64,000 nucleotides of DNA from Calditrichota bacterium (lineage in GTDB: Bacteria; Electryoneota; RPQS01), in assembly GCA_020637395.1 (NCBI GenBank), contig JACJWA010000001.1, forward strand, positions 1,302,001 to 1,366,000. Reading direction: 5' to 3'. Positions 1 to 7,993 of the stretch are shown here, one piece after another (the stretch's first letter is position 1; every line of letters starts with the position of its first letter). The position numbers and the translations under genes are program-made. Under the pieces are notes generated by a model. The model had not been told where the DNA came from. It was given only the letters and a program-made list of their open reading frames with translations, and did no database searches.

Positions 1-456
1 GAGAGCATCAGAGATGTCTTCTTCACCACGGTCAAACTCGATACCGAGCATCTGACTGACCATATAGCTGACTTGCTGCTTAGAACTCGCACCGCTTCCC
101 GTCACAGCCATCTTCACTTCGCGAGGAGCAACATCCATGACCTGCTTCGTGGCCCGCTGTATCGCCAGTACTGCACATCCCCGCGCCTGCCCCAATTTCA
201 GAGCCGACATTGCGCCTGTGCCAACATACCCCGCTTCCACCGCACCGCGAGTCACAGAGTGCTTTTCACAGATCGAAGTGATCTGATCAAACAGGTACGT
301 GAGTCGCACCGCCATCGGTTCGGCAGGTTTCGTGCGCAATCTGCCGCTGTCCACGTAGATCAGCTTTGATCCCTGCTTACTGATCACACCCCAGCCCGTG
401 CAGGTCAACCCCGGATCAATGCCGATGATGATTTCAGAAGTGCCGGCCGGTGACAT
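1..456 (-). CDS. ruvC: Holliday junction resolvase RuvC (C-terminus cut by window edge)
   Basis: RuvC cleaves Holliday junctions during recombinational repair, working with RuvAB. I translated the minus strand from the ATG at 456; 152 codons are present and the frame runs off the left edge, so only the last residues are missing. Visible family motifs are IIIGIDPGLT with the first catalytic Asp (D14), VEAGYVG with the catalytic Glu, SALKLGQARG, APREVKMAVTGSGASSKQQV, and the final EEDISDAL, which carries the two C-terminal acidic residues. The start overlaps the yebC stop by one base (TGATG), so the two are translationally coupled; yebC-ruvC adjacency is common in bacteria. The call is secure; only the extreme C-terminus is unseen. 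Confidence 0.95.
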   Translation of the reverse strand, partial: MSPAGTSEIIIGIDPGLTCTGWGVISKQGSKLIYVDSGRLRTKPAEPMAVRLTYLFDQITSICEKHSVTRGAVEAGYVGTGAMSALKLGQARGCAVLAIQRATKQVMDVAPREVKMAVTGSGASSKQQVSYMVSQMLGIEFDRGEEDISDAL

Positions 457-1205
457 CAGGCCAAGCTTTCAATCAGTGCGTCGTCCATTTCATAGTTGGA
501 ATAGACGTTCTGCGCATCGTCAATCTCTTCAAGCAGCTCGATGATGGTCAAGACCGACTTGGCGGAATCTGCGGCTTCAACCTTGACCGTATTGTTCGGA
601 ATGTACGATAGCTCAGCAGAATCCACCGTTTTGCCCGCATCTTCCAGTGCGCCTTTGACGGTGTAAAGATCGCCCGTCGCGCAGAAGACTTCCCAAACTT
701 CTCCACCGTCTTTCACATCGGTCGCACCCGCTTCGAGCGCGAGCATCATCACGTCTTCTTCTTCGCCCTGACTCTTGTCGAGAGTCAAATAGCCGAGTCG
801 CTCAAACATCCACGACACTGCACCGGCTTCAGCCATGGATCCGCCGCGCTTGTTGAAGATCGCGCGTATCTCGCCGACAGTGCGGTTACGGTTGTCCGTC
901 GCACATTCGATCAGTATCGCGACTCCCGCTGGTCCGTATCCTTCGTACAGGATTTCTTCAAGAACCTGTCCGTCAAGTTCGCCCGCGCCTTTCTTAATTG
1001 CCTTCTCAAGATTCGCGGCCGGCATGTTGGCGGCCTTTGCGGCATCCACTGCCGTGCGCAATCTGGGATTGCTGTTCGGATCAGATCCACCCATTCGGGA
1101 AGCGATTTGGATTTCGCGAATGAGCTTGGTAAACACTTTGCCGCGAGCGGCGTCTATCTTCTCTTTTTTGCGACGGATCGTCGCCCATTTACTGTGACCG
1201 GACAT
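456..1205 (-). CDS. yebC: YebC/PmpR family protein (TACO1 family)
   Basis: 249 aa, the usual family length. The N-terminus MSGHSKWATIRRKK and the following KGKVFTKLIREI-type helix are diagnostic of YebC/PmpR proteins, as are GYGPAGVAILIEC and GGSMAEAGAVSWMF in the middle. Family members have been described as DNA-binding regulators and, more recently, as translation factors that relieve ribosome stalling; which applies here cannot be read from the sequence. It starts 32 nt after the methylmalonyl-CoA mutase subunit and overlaps ruvC by one base, so the three genes probably share a transcript. No clear Shine-Dalgarno precedes the ATG. Confidence 0.95.
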   Translation of the reverse strand: MSGHSKWATIRRKKEKIDAARGKVFTKLIREIQIASRMGGSDPNSNPRLRTAVDAAKAANMPAANLEKAIKKGAGELDGQVLEEILYEGYGPAGVAILIECATDNRNRTVGEIRAIFNKRGGSMAEAGAVSWMFERLGYLTLDKSQGEEEDVMMLALEAGATDVKDGGEVWEVFCATGDLYTVKGALEDAGKTVDSAELSYIPNNTVKVEAADSAKSVLTIIELLEEIDDAQNVYSNYEMDDALIESLA

Positions 1206-1237
1206 GCTCTATGCTGCTTGTTGAGAATGAACTTTGT

Positions 1238-1645
1238 TTAGGCCGCCCGGTTCTTGCCGACCCATTCTTTGATGTACTCAATGGGTTCGGTTGTGGGTGT
1301 ACCGGGACCGAATAACTTACCGACTCCCTGCTTCTCCAAGGCCTCCATGTCCCCCTTGGGGATGATTCCTCCGCCGGTCAGCAGGACGTCGCCGATGCCC
1401 TTTTCGTTCATGAGCTTCAGCACGGCGGGGAAGAAGGTCATATGCGCGCCGGAGAGGATGGATAGAGCGACCACATCCACATCCTCTTGCAGGGCGGCGG
1501 TAACAATCATGTCAGGAGTCTGGCGGAGGCCAGTGTAGATGACCTCCATTCCAGCATCGCGAAGTGCGGCAGCCATTACCTTGGCTCCGCGGTCGTGGCC
1601 GTCCAATCCGGGCTTGGCCACTAACACTCTGATTTTTCTATCCAT
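1238..1645 (-). CDS. Methylmalonyl-CoA mutase, B12-binding C-terminal subunit
   Basis: 135 aa, the size of a stand-alone cobalamin-binding domain. The DGHDRG motif (His17, the lower axial ligand of cobalt) comes directly after RVLVAKPGL, and SILSGAH and LTGGGIIPKGD supply the other cofactor-contacting loops of this fold. It matches the small subunit of split methylmalonyl-CoA mutases, which interconvert methylmalonyl-CoA and succinyl-CoA in propionate and branched-chain amino-acid metabolism. The large catalytic subunit is not in this window. A related acyl-CoA mutase small subunit (for example isobutyryl-CoA mutase) cannot be excluded. No strong ribosome binding site is seen before the ATG. 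Confidence 0.9.
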   Translation of the reverse strand: MDRKIRVLVAKPGLDGHDRGAKVMAAALRDAGMEVIYTGLRQTPDMIVTAALQEDVDVVALSILSGAHMTFFPAVLKLMNEKGIGDVLLTGGGIIPKGDMEALEKQGVGKLFGPGTPTTEPIEYIKEWVGKNRAA

Positions 1646-1730
1646 GGGGGATTTTATGACAAGTTAAAAGCTAGATAAACTCTGACCCTCGCAAATTGCA
1701 CGTTTTCATCCAGCTAAACGTCAAATATAC

Positions 1731-1766
1731 AAAAAAAAGGGCCGGAAATCAATGACTTCAGGCCCC
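1731..1766 (-). terminator. Rho-independent terminator of clpB
   Basis: Reading the minus strand just after the clpB stop, a GGGGCC/GGCCC stem with a mismatched inner GAA/TTC extension is followed by eight consecutive T. It separates clpB from the mutase-yebC-ruvC transcript. Confidence 0.85.
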
Positions 1767-1784
1767 GTGTTTGTGAAATGTAAC

Positions 1785-4409
1785 TCAGGCGATTTCGGGG
1801 TGTTCATCACGGTTGCTGACCGTTAACGAAAGTTCTCCGTTGGAGGCCTGCGCCTCCACCGTCTGGCCGGACAGGACGGTTCCGCCCAAGATGGCCTCGG
1901 CCAAGGGATTCAGCAAGAGGGTCTGAATGGCTCGTTTCATGGGTCTGGCTCCGAATACAGGGTCATAACCGTTTGAGAGAATCAGGTCCTTGGCCCCTTG
2001 GGTCAACGACAATTCGATATTTTGCTTGCGCAGGCGCATGGCCGTGCGCTCGATTTGCAGATCGAGGATACGGGTCAAATCGGATTTTCCGAGCGGTCTG
2101 AAGACCAGAATTTCGTCGATGCGGTTTAAGAACTCGGGACGAATGGATCGGCGCAGAAGTTCCAGCACTTCGAGGCGGACGATTTCGTAGCCGGACTCGG
2201 TTTCGAGCGACTCCGCGCGCGCATTGATCAACTCCGAACCGATATTCGAAGTCATGATCACGATGGTGTTTTTGAAATCAACGGTGCGGCCTTTCGAATC
2301 GGTCAAGCGGCCGTCGTCGAGCACTTGCAAGAGAATATTCCACACGTCGGGATGCGCCTTCTCGATTTCGTCGAGCAGGAGCACGCTGTACGGTTTGCGG
2401 CGCACGGCTTCGGTGAGTTGTCCGCCCTCTTCGTGACCGACATAGCCCGGAGGCGCGCCGATCAGACGAGAAACCGTGTGACGCTCTTGATACTCAGACA
2501 TGTCGATGCGGATCATCGCCTGCTCGTCGTTGAACAAAAACTCCGAGAGCGAGCGAGCGAGTTCGGTCTTCCCCACTCCGGTTGGACCTAAGAACAAGAA
2601 GCTGCCGATGGGTTTACTCTCTTCGGAAAGTCCCGACCGTCCTCGGCGAATTGCAGACGCAACGGCAGTAACGGCGACGTCTTGTCCGACGACGCGGTCG
2701 TGCAGACGCTCTTCGATGTGCAGGAGTTTTTCACGTTCGCCTTCGAGCATACGCGACACGGGAATACCTGTCCATTTTGAAACAACTTCGGCGATGTCGT
2801 CTTCGGTCACTTCTTCTTTCAGGAGTGATTGCGACGACTGAAGCTTGTTCATGTCGGCTTGCGCGTGCTCGAGTTTTCTTTCGAGTTCACGCAAGACGCC
2901 GTAGCGAATCTCCGAGACCTTGCCCAAGTCGCCCATGCGCTCGGCTTTTTGTTCGTCGAGTTTGGCTTGTTCGATTTGCTCTTTGATCTGACGGATTTTC
3001 TCGATGACTTTTTTCTCCTGCTCCCACTGCAGGCGCAGGGTTTTCTCTTCGGATTTTAGAGCGTTCAGCTCTTCGTCGATGGTTTCGAGACGCTCTTTGC
3101 TTGCGGCATCTTTTTCGCGCGCGACGGCGACTTTCTCGATTTCGAGTTGGCGAATTTTGCGGACGAGTTTGTCGATCTCGTCGGGCATCGAATCGATTTC
3201 CAGACGAAGTTTCGAGGCCGCTTCGTCGATTAGGTCAATCGCTTTGTCGGGCATGAAACGGTCGGTGATGTAGCGATCTGCAAGTTGTGCGGCGGCAATC
3301 AACGCGGCGTCGGTGATGCGCACGCCGTGGTGCACTTCGTATTTTTCTTTCAGACCGCGCAGAATCGAGATCATGTCCTCGACGGACGGCTCCGTGACCA
3401 TGATCGGTTGGAAGCGGCGTTCAAGCGCGGCATCTTTCTCGATGTGTTTGCGGTATTCGTCGATTGTGGTCGCACCGACGCAATGTAACTCTCCACGAGC
3501 GAGCGCGGGTTTCAGCAGGTTCGATGCATCCATCGCGCCGTCGGTTTTGCCTGCGCCGACCAACTGGTGCATTTCGTCTATGAAGAGAATGATCGAGCCT
3601 TCGGCGCTCGTGACTTCTTTCAGCACCGCTTTCAAACGCTCTTCAAACTCGCCGCGGTATTTTGCGCCCGCGACGAGGCTGCCCAAGTCGAGCGCGACGA
3701 CGCGTTTGTTCTTGAGATTTTCGGGCACGTCGCCGGCGACGATGCGCTGCGCGAGACCTTCGGCGATGGCGGTTTTGCCGACACCGGGTTCGCCGATTAG
3801 CACGGGATTGTTTTTCGTGCGGCGCGTGAGCACTTGCAAGACGCGGCGAATTTCTTCGTCGCGTCCGATGACGGGATCGAGTTTGCCGCGGCGCGCGAGA
3901 TCGGTCAGGTCACGTCCGTATTTGTCGAGCGCGCGGTATTTCTCTTCGGGTGTTTGATCTTTGACGCGCTGTCCGCCGCGCAGGTCTTTCATCGCTTTCA
4001 AAACGTCGGCGTGTGTGATGCGCGACTCTTTCAAGAATTTCGCGGCTGCGTCATCGCCCTTGGTCATCGCCAAGAGCAGATGTTCAACGGAGAGAAATTC
4101 GTCGCCGAGATCGCTCATCTCTTTGAGTGCATTCTCGAAGAGTCTGGAAGACTCCGACGCGAGGTATGTGGAGCCTACCGAGCCTGTGACCTTCGGTTGT
4201 TTGGCAATTTCGATATCCACCAGACGGCGAATATCATCGGCGTTTTTGCCGAGTTTGGCGAGGATTTCGGAGGCAATTCCTTCGCTGTCGCGCAGCATAC
4301 CGCCGAGCAGATGCAACGGAGTCAGAGCCTGATGACTCTGGTCCCGCGCAATCGCCTGCGCAGCTTGCAGCGCCTCCTGCGCTTTAATGGTCCATTGATC
4401 TATGTTCAT
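1785..4409 (-). CDS. clpB: ATP-dependent disaggregase ClpB
   Basis: 874 aa, full length for ClpB (Hsp104 family), the AAA+ disaggregase that extracts proteins from aggregates with DnaK. The N-domain (about 1-145) is followed by nucleotide-binding domain 1 with Walker A GEPGVGKT (Lys212), a long coiled-coil middle domain (about 400-525, rich in E, K, L and Q) that separates it from ClpA/ClpC, and domain 2 with Walker A GPTGVGKT (Lys614). SRLIGAPPGYVGHEEGG is the domain 2 pore-loop region. dnaK lies about 1.5 kb upstream on the same strand; the TIR/DUF2158-like genes sit between them. A CCCCAT heptamer touches the start codon but is too close to be a heat-shock -10. No Shine-Dalgarno is evident. 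Confidence 0.97.
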   Translation of the reverse strand: MNIDQWTIKAQEALQAAQAIARDQSHQALTPLHLLGGMLRDSEGIASEILAKLGKNADDIRRLVDIEIAKQPKVTGSVGSTYLASESSRLFENALKEMSDLGDEFLSVEHLLLAMTKGDDAAAKFLKESRITHADVLKAMKDLRGGQRVKDQTPEEKYRALDKYGRDLTDLARRGKLDPVIGRDEEIRRVLQVLTRRTKNNPVLIGEPGVGKTAIAEGLAQRIVAGDVPENLKNKRVVALDLGSLVAGAKYRGEFEERLKAVLKEVTSAEGSIILFIDEMHQLVGAGKTDGAMDASNLLKPALARGELHCVGATTIDEYRKHIEKDAALERRFQPIMVTEPSVEDMISILRGLKEKYEVHHGVRITDAALIAAAQLADRYITDRFMPDKAIDLIDEAASKLRLEIDSMPDEIDKLVRKIRQLEIEKVAVAREKDAASKERLETIDEELNALKSEEKTLRLQWEQEKKVIEKIRQIKEQIEQAKLDEQKAERMGDLGKVSEIRYGVLRELERKLEHAQADMNKLQSSQSLLKEEVTEDDIAEVVSKWTGIPVSRMLEGEREKLLHIEERLHDRVVGQDVAVTAVASAIRRGRSGLSEESKPIGSFLFLGPTGVGKTELARSLSEFLFNDEQAMIRIDMSEYQERHTVSRLIGAPPGYVGHEEGGQLTEAVRRKPYSVLLLDEIEKAHPDVWNILLQVLDDGRLTDSKGRTVDFKNTIVIMTSNIGSELINARAESLETESGYEIVRLEVLELLRRSIRPEFLNRIDEILVFRPLGKSDLTRILDLQIERTAMRLRKQNIELSLTQGAKDLILSNGYDPVFGARPMKRAIQTLLLNPLAEAILGGTVLSGQTVEAQASNGELSLTVSNRDEHPEIA

Positions 4410-4475
4410 GGGGTGGGCTTAAAGTACATGTTGAAGCAAGAGTATCCTACTTCTTTACGAATATCTAATCATTTG

Positions 4476-4946
4476 TCAATCATCAAGCATTGAAGCTATC
4501 AGGAACCCAATCGCACCGCCAATAACAAGCGCAGCTCCAATGCTCATCTGAGGAGAGCTTACAATTCTTGCAAGCACAGCTTCTCGAAGTTGTGAAAGTG
4601 CACTGCCAAAATCCGTACACGCATTTATGTACTTCCGTTTTTGTATGAAAGCAGGCGGTGGCGTTACATCATCAAGCACGATAGGCAGAATCGTCTTGTC
4701 ACAACCTTCTGCTATACCTATTTCCTGCGACACCCATTCTGAACGCTTTGATTCAGATGACCATAGAACCACAAAAAGATCACAGGATCTGATAGCCATC
4801 TTAATCTTCTCATCTAGCACATCTCCGGGCAAGACCGAGCTATCCGCTACAAATACTTCAATCGCCTCATTGCTAAGTGAAGATTGAATCCGTTCGACAT
4901 GCTTGATGTCTTTAGTCGAGTAACTCACAACTATTTTGAATGCCAT
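4476..4946 (-). CDS. TIR-domain protein with C-terminal transmembrane helix
   Basis: 156 aa. Residues 1-92 read as a TIR fold: KIVVSYSTKD is the first strand and BB-loop entry, SCDLFVVLWSSES the central strand, and SEWVSQEIG places Glu75 where NAD-cleaving TIR domains keep their catalytic Glu. A charged linker is followed by one hydrophobic helix (about 136-154) and a short DD end, so the TIR domain would be membrane-anchored. The GAGGAG ribosome binding site lies on the last codons of the upstream DUF2158-like gene, 6 nt away, implying coupling. Codon and base composition are more AT-rich than in clpB and dnaK, suggesting acquisition. Bacterial TIR proteins often act in antiphage defence by depleting NAD or making a signal; that role here is inference. 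No nucleotidyltransferase, ThsA or other known partner is nearby. Confidence 0.8.
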   Translation of the reverse strand: MAFKIVVSYSTKDIKHVERIQSSLSNEAIEVFVADSSVLPGDVLDEKIKMAIRSCDLFVVLWSSESKRSEWVSQEIGIAEGCDKTILPIVLDDVTPPPAFIQKRKYINACTDFGSALSQLREAVLARIVSSPQMSIGAALVIGGAIGFLIASMLDD

Positions 4947-4952
4947 TTACAG

Positions 4953-5234
4953 TTACTCCTCTGCTTTCTCTATCGCATGAGGATAGAAGAAGCGCGTATG
5001 ATGTTTCTTTCCATCCGACCATTCACACTCGAATCCTATCTTAGGACGTCCAAACTCCTCTTCAATCCGTGCTCTTTCCGCATCAGATCTATTTTTTGCA
5101 CTCTGTTGCATTGCGACAGCTTCTGCCCATGAAATCTTCAATTCTTCATGAATTGTCTTTCTCAAGATAATCATGATTGGCCCGCCCGTCTTGTGTCTTA
5201 CCCTATCTCCAATTGAAAAAACAACTTCGTTCAT
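4953..5234 (-). CDS. Small DUF2158/YodC-like protein, partner of the TIR gene
   Basis: 93 aa. The N-terminus (FSIGDRVRHKTGGPIMII) and C-terminus (ECEWSDGKKHHTRFFYPHAIE) match the two halves of DUF2158-type small beta-barrel proteins, normally about 60 residues (pattern GD-x-V-x-K-SGGP-x-M, then C-x-WFDGK). About 35 extra, mostly helical and charged residues (roughly 27-62) separate the halves. Function is unknown; the fold resembles small SH3-like barrels. It is the first gene of a two-gene operon with the TIR protein, preceded by a good promoter (5267-5295) and an AAGGT ribosome binding site. It could be a sensor, inhibitor or antitoxin for the TIR protein, but nothing in the sequence proves this. 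Confidence 0.7.
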   Translation of the reverse strand: MNEVVFSIGDRVRHKTGGPIMIILRKTIHEELKISWAEAVAMQQSAKNRSDAERARIEEEFGRPKIGFECEWSDGKKHHTRFFYPHAIEKAEE

Positions 5235-5266
5235 TGCTGTGACCTTTAAGATAATACGGCAGAAGT

Positions 5267-5295
5267 AATTTAAACAAATGTTCCGTTATTTGCAA
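5267..5295 (-). promoter_or_regulatory. Promoter of the DUF2158-TIR operon
   Basis: TTGCAA, 17-bp spacer, TAAATT on the minus strand, with a predicted start about 26 nt before the ATG at 5234. The two hexamers are identical to those of the promoter at 63544-63572. Confidence 0.6.
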
Positions 5296-5488
5296 GTATG
5301 TTCAATATGGGGTTTTGCTTGGATTGTGTAAATCAAGCAATTACAATAACTATAAACAGGTGCGTTGAAAAAACCGAGAATTGAAAAGGGGCGGCATCCA
5401 TAGCCGGGCAGGAGGATGCTGAACCCATTTCCGCCTTGGCGGTCCCACCTTCAAAGTCAGCTTGCCCCCAAATTCAATTCATGTCAAT

Positions 5489-5640
5489 CTACACTTTTCC
5501 CCTCTCCCCCATCACACAAACCGCCGAGACGGGTTGCATTTGTTTGTACTCGGTGCGGATGTTGGTGAAGCCTGCTTCTTTTAAGTAGTTCGCGTATTTC
5601 TCAGCGGGGGCGAGGGAAAAATCCAGTTTACAAATTCCAA
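5489..5640 (-). pseudogene. Possible methyltransferase C-terminal remnant
   Basis: A 90-codon open frame reaches the stop at 5489, but only its last 40 or so residues look like protein: PAEKYANYLKEAGF-TNIRTE followed by PVSAVCVMGE resembles the C-terminal helix and strands of class I SAM-dependent methyltransferases. The upstream part is Pro/Ala/Gly-rich repeat text with no family likeness and no ribosome binding site. I read it as the 3' end of a gene truncated by the repeat region, with low certainty. Confidence 0.35.
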
Positions 5641-5821
5641 ATTCCAGCCGTTGCCATTGCGGGTCTGGAGACCCACAACGGCGGGGCGGCGGGGCACCCG
5701 CAGCGGGTGCCGCCGCGAAAATCCGCTGCGCATAATCCTCGCTCGGCTGATTGTGCGACACATTTGTTCATGGTTCCTAACCCTTGAATTGCTCAAGGGT
5801 TTTCGGAAGCCCCCCTTGGTC

Positions 5822-5849
5822 CCCCCATTCGCGCAGACGCGAATGGGGG
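5822..5849. repeat. Perfect 12-bp inverted repeat
   Basis: Arms CCCCCATTCGCG and CGCGAATGGGGG flank a CAGA tetraloop. There is no T-run on either side, so it is more likely part of a dispersed element than a terminator. Confidence 0.75.
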
Positions 5850-5916
5850 AGAGCGGAGAGATCCTTCACTACGTTCAGGATGACGACGCATTTTACATTA
5901 TCGCTCTGTCATCCGT

Positions 5917-5936
5917 GGGCGGATTGCCATCCGCCC
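5917..5936 (-). terminator. Hairpin directly after the dnaK stop
   Basis: A perfect 8-bp stem (GGGCGGAT/ATCCGCCC, 4-nt loop) begins at the base after the dnaK stop codon. It has no T-tract, so it may act as a 3' stabilising hairpin or a repeat copy rather than a true intrinsic terminator. Confidence 0.45.
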
Positions 5937-7841
5937 CTACTTTTTCTGATCATCCACGACTTCGTAGTCGGCGGATTCGGTTTTGCCGTCAGTGGTGTCG
6001 TTCGGCGTTGCACCTGATGGTTCACTTTGCGGTTGTCCTTGCGCGGCATCTTGATAGAGCGACGGAGCGATTTGCTGCCAGATGTTGGACAGGTCTTCGG
6101 TCGCGCTCTTGATTTCTGTGACGCTCGAACCTTTCAGCGCTTCTTTGACGCGGCCTACTGCGGCTTCGAGTTTGGCTTTGTTGTCCGCGCCGAGCTTCTC
6201 TTCCAGTTCTTTCATCTGACGCTCGGTTTGGAAGACCAGAGCATCCGCGCCGTTTCTAATGTCGACTTCCTCGCGGCGCTGCTTGTCTTTGTCGGCGTGA
6301 GCTTTCGCGTCGGTCTTCATGCGCTCGATTTCTTCTTTTGACAGACCGCTTGAGTGCGTGATCTTGATCGACTGCTCTTTGTTCGTGGCCTTGTCCTTGG
6401 CGGAAACGGAGAGTATTCCGTTCGCGTCAATGTCAAAGGTCACTTCGATCTGCGGGACGCCGCGCGGCGCGGGCGGAATTCCGTCGAGGTTGAACCGGCC
6501 AATGGTTTTGTTGTCCATCGCCATCGGACGCTCGCCTTGCAAGACGTGAATTTCGACCGACGGTTGACTGTCGCTGGCCGTGGAGAAAATCTCCGTGCGG
6601 CGCGTGGGAATCGTGGTGTTCGATTCGATCAAGTGCGTCATCACGCCACCCATCGTTTCGATTCCGAGTGAGAGCGGTGTTACGTCGAGCAGGAGCACGT
6701 CCTTGACGTCGCCTGCGAGAATTCCGCCTTGAATCGCCGCGCCGACGGCCACGACTTCATCAGGATTGACGCCGCGATGCGGGTCTTTGCCGAAATATTC
6801 TTTAACGACTTCGATGATGCGCGGCATACGGGTCGAACCGCCGACCAGAATCACTTCATCAATTTCCGACGGACGCAAGCCTGCATCCTGCAGAGCTTTT
6901 TTCGTCGGCGTGATGCTGCGCTGCACGAGGTCTTCGGTCAGCTCTTGGAATTTCGCGCGCGTGACGACGATGTCCAAGTGCTTTGGACCGTCGGCTGTCG
7001 CGGTGATGAACGGCAAGTTGACTTGCGTTTGTGACGAACCGGAAAGTTCGATCTTTGCCTTTTCGGCAGCTTCTTTCAGCCGCTGCAAGGCCATCGGGTC
7101 TTTGCGCAGATCAATGCCTTCGCTCTTCTTGAACTCTTCGGCGAGGTAGTCGATCAAGCGCTGATCCCAATCGTCGCCGCCCAAGTGCGTGTCGCCGTTG
7201 GTGGACTTCACTTCGAAGACGCCGTCGCCAAGTTCGAGAATCGAAATATCGAACGTACCACCGCCCAAGTCATAGACCGCGATTTTTTCGTCCTTGTGAT
7301 CCTTGTCGAGACCGTAAGCCAGAGCGGCCGCCGTCGGCTCGTTGATGATGCGCACGACTTCGAGACCCGCGACGTCGCCGGCATCTTTGGTCGCCTGACG
7401 CTGTGCATCATTGAAGTACGCGGGCACGGTGATGACGGCCTTACGGATTTTTTCACCCAGATAATCTTCGGCGGTCTGCTTCATCTTTTGCAGAATCATC
7501 GCGGAGATTTCAGCGGGCGTGTATTCTTTGTCTTCGATCTTGACTTTGGCCAGGCCGGTTCCTCCGACGAGTTCGTAGGGCACGAGTTTCATTTCGTGCT
7601 CGACTTCGTCGCGGCGGCGGCCCATGAAGCGTTTGATCGAGTAAATGGTCTTCTTGGGGTTGGTTACGGCTTGGCGTTTGGCGGCGGCTCCGACGAGGCG
7701 CTCGCCTGTTTTGGAGAAGGCGACCACGGAGGGCGTGGTGCGCGCTCCCTCGCTGTTCGGGATCACCACAGGTTCGCCGCCTTCGATGACGGATACGCAG
7801 GAATTGGTGGTACCGAGGTCAATTCCAATGATTTTCGACAT
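5937..7841 (-). CDS. dnaK: Chaperone DnaK (Hsp70)
   Basis: 634 aa, full length. The N-terminus MSKIIGIDLGTTNSCVSV, the AVITVPAYFNDAQRQATKDAG segment (in two pieces), IINEPTAAALAYGLD, VYDLGGGTFDIS and VILVGGSTRMP give the actin-like ATPase domain. The substrate-binding domain follows (LLLDVTPLSLGIETMGGVMT), with a helical lid and an acidic tail ending VVDDQKK. DnaK holds unfolded polypeptides and works with DnaJ and GrpE and, during disaggregation, ClpB. Neither dnaJ nor grpE is adjacent. A good AAGGATAG ribosome binding site precedes the ATG. No CIRCE palindrome was found in the roughly 150-bp upstream gap. Confidence 0.98.
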   Translation of the reverse strand: MSKIIGIDLGTTNSCVSVIEGGEPVVIPNSEGARTTPSVVAFSKTGERLVGAAAKRQAVTNPKKTIYSIKRFMGRRRDEVEHEMKLVPYELVGGTGLAKVKIEDKEYTPAEISAMILQKMKQTAEDYLGEKIRKAVITVPAYFNDAQRQATKDAGDVAGLEVVRIINEPTAAALAYGLDKDHKDEKIAVYDLGGGTFDISILELGDGVFEVKSTNGDTHLGGDDWDQRLIDYLAEEFKKSEGIDLRKDPMALQRLKEAAEKAKIELSGSSQTQVNLPFITATADGPKHLDIVVTRAKFQELTEDLVQRSITPTKKALQDAGLRPSEIDEVILVGGSTRMPRIIEVVKEYFGKDPHRGVNPDEVVAVGAAIQGGILAGDVKDVLLLDVTPLSLGIETMGGVMTHLIESNTTIPTRRTEIFSTASDSQPSVEIHVLQGERPMAMDNKTIGRFNLDGIPPAPRGVPQIEVTFDIDANGILSVSAKDKATNKEQSIKITHSSGLSKEEIERMKTDAKAHADKDKQRREEVDIRNGADALVFQTERQMKELEEKLGADNKAKLEAAVGRVKEALKGSSVTEIKSATEDLSNIWQQIAPSLYQDAAQGQPQSEPSGATPNDTTDGKTESADYEVVDDQKK

Positions 7842-7940
7842 GATTCTATCCTTCAGTTAGTTGAAAATTCAAGTTTTCATTCAGCATATATGTAGGCAAG
7901 GGTCATACCAGATGGGTAAATGTATATTTTACAAATAGAA

Positions 7941-7970
7941 AGTGGCAGACTCGAGTTTGAGTCTGCCACT
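7941..7970 (-). terminator. Rho-independent terminator of the HTH-hutH-CMD operon
   Basis: Perfect 12-bp stem AGTGGCAGACTC/GAGTCTGCCACT with a 6-nt loop, 24 nt after the stop at 7994. On the minus strand it is followed by a T-rich tail (TTCTATTTGT). Confidence 0.8.
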
Positions 7971-7993
7971 GATTTCTGCCAATATGTCAGAGT

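Larger units (their letters stand above)
5296..5936. repeat. Hairpin-rich non-coding region between the TIR operon and dnaK
   Basis: About 640 bp without a convincing intact gene. The first 80 bp are AT-rich. After that come short inverted repeats of the kind found in dispersed intergenic elements: GCATCC/GGATGC (5394-5419), CCGCC/GGCGG (5431-5442), a 9-bp pair AACCCTTGA/TCAAGGGTT (5779-5801), a perfect 12-bp pair (5822-5849) and a perfect 8-bp pair (5917-5936). Phrases such as a CCCCCTTGGTCCCCCCATT run and ATCCTTCACTACGTTCAGG look like repeat-family text rather than coding sequence. Whether copies exist elsewhere in the genome cannot be seen from this window. Confidence 0.6.

Noticed and set aside
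4402..4415. CCCCAT heptamer as heat-shock promoter of clpB
   Set aside because: It overlaps the start codon, so it cannot be a -10 for a normal transcript, and no matching -35 was found.
4444..4479. TTGACA near the end of the TIR gene as clpB promoter
   Set aside because: No acceptable -10 at 16-18 bp spacing; left out of the annotation.
5489..5761. 90-codon frame as an intact gene
   Set aside because: Only the last 40 residues resemble a protein family; the rest is repeat-derived and there is no ribosome binding site.
7185..7895. 236-codon open frame on the plus strand
   Set aside because: Antisense to dnaK with Phe/Gly/Asp-rich translation; shadow frame.
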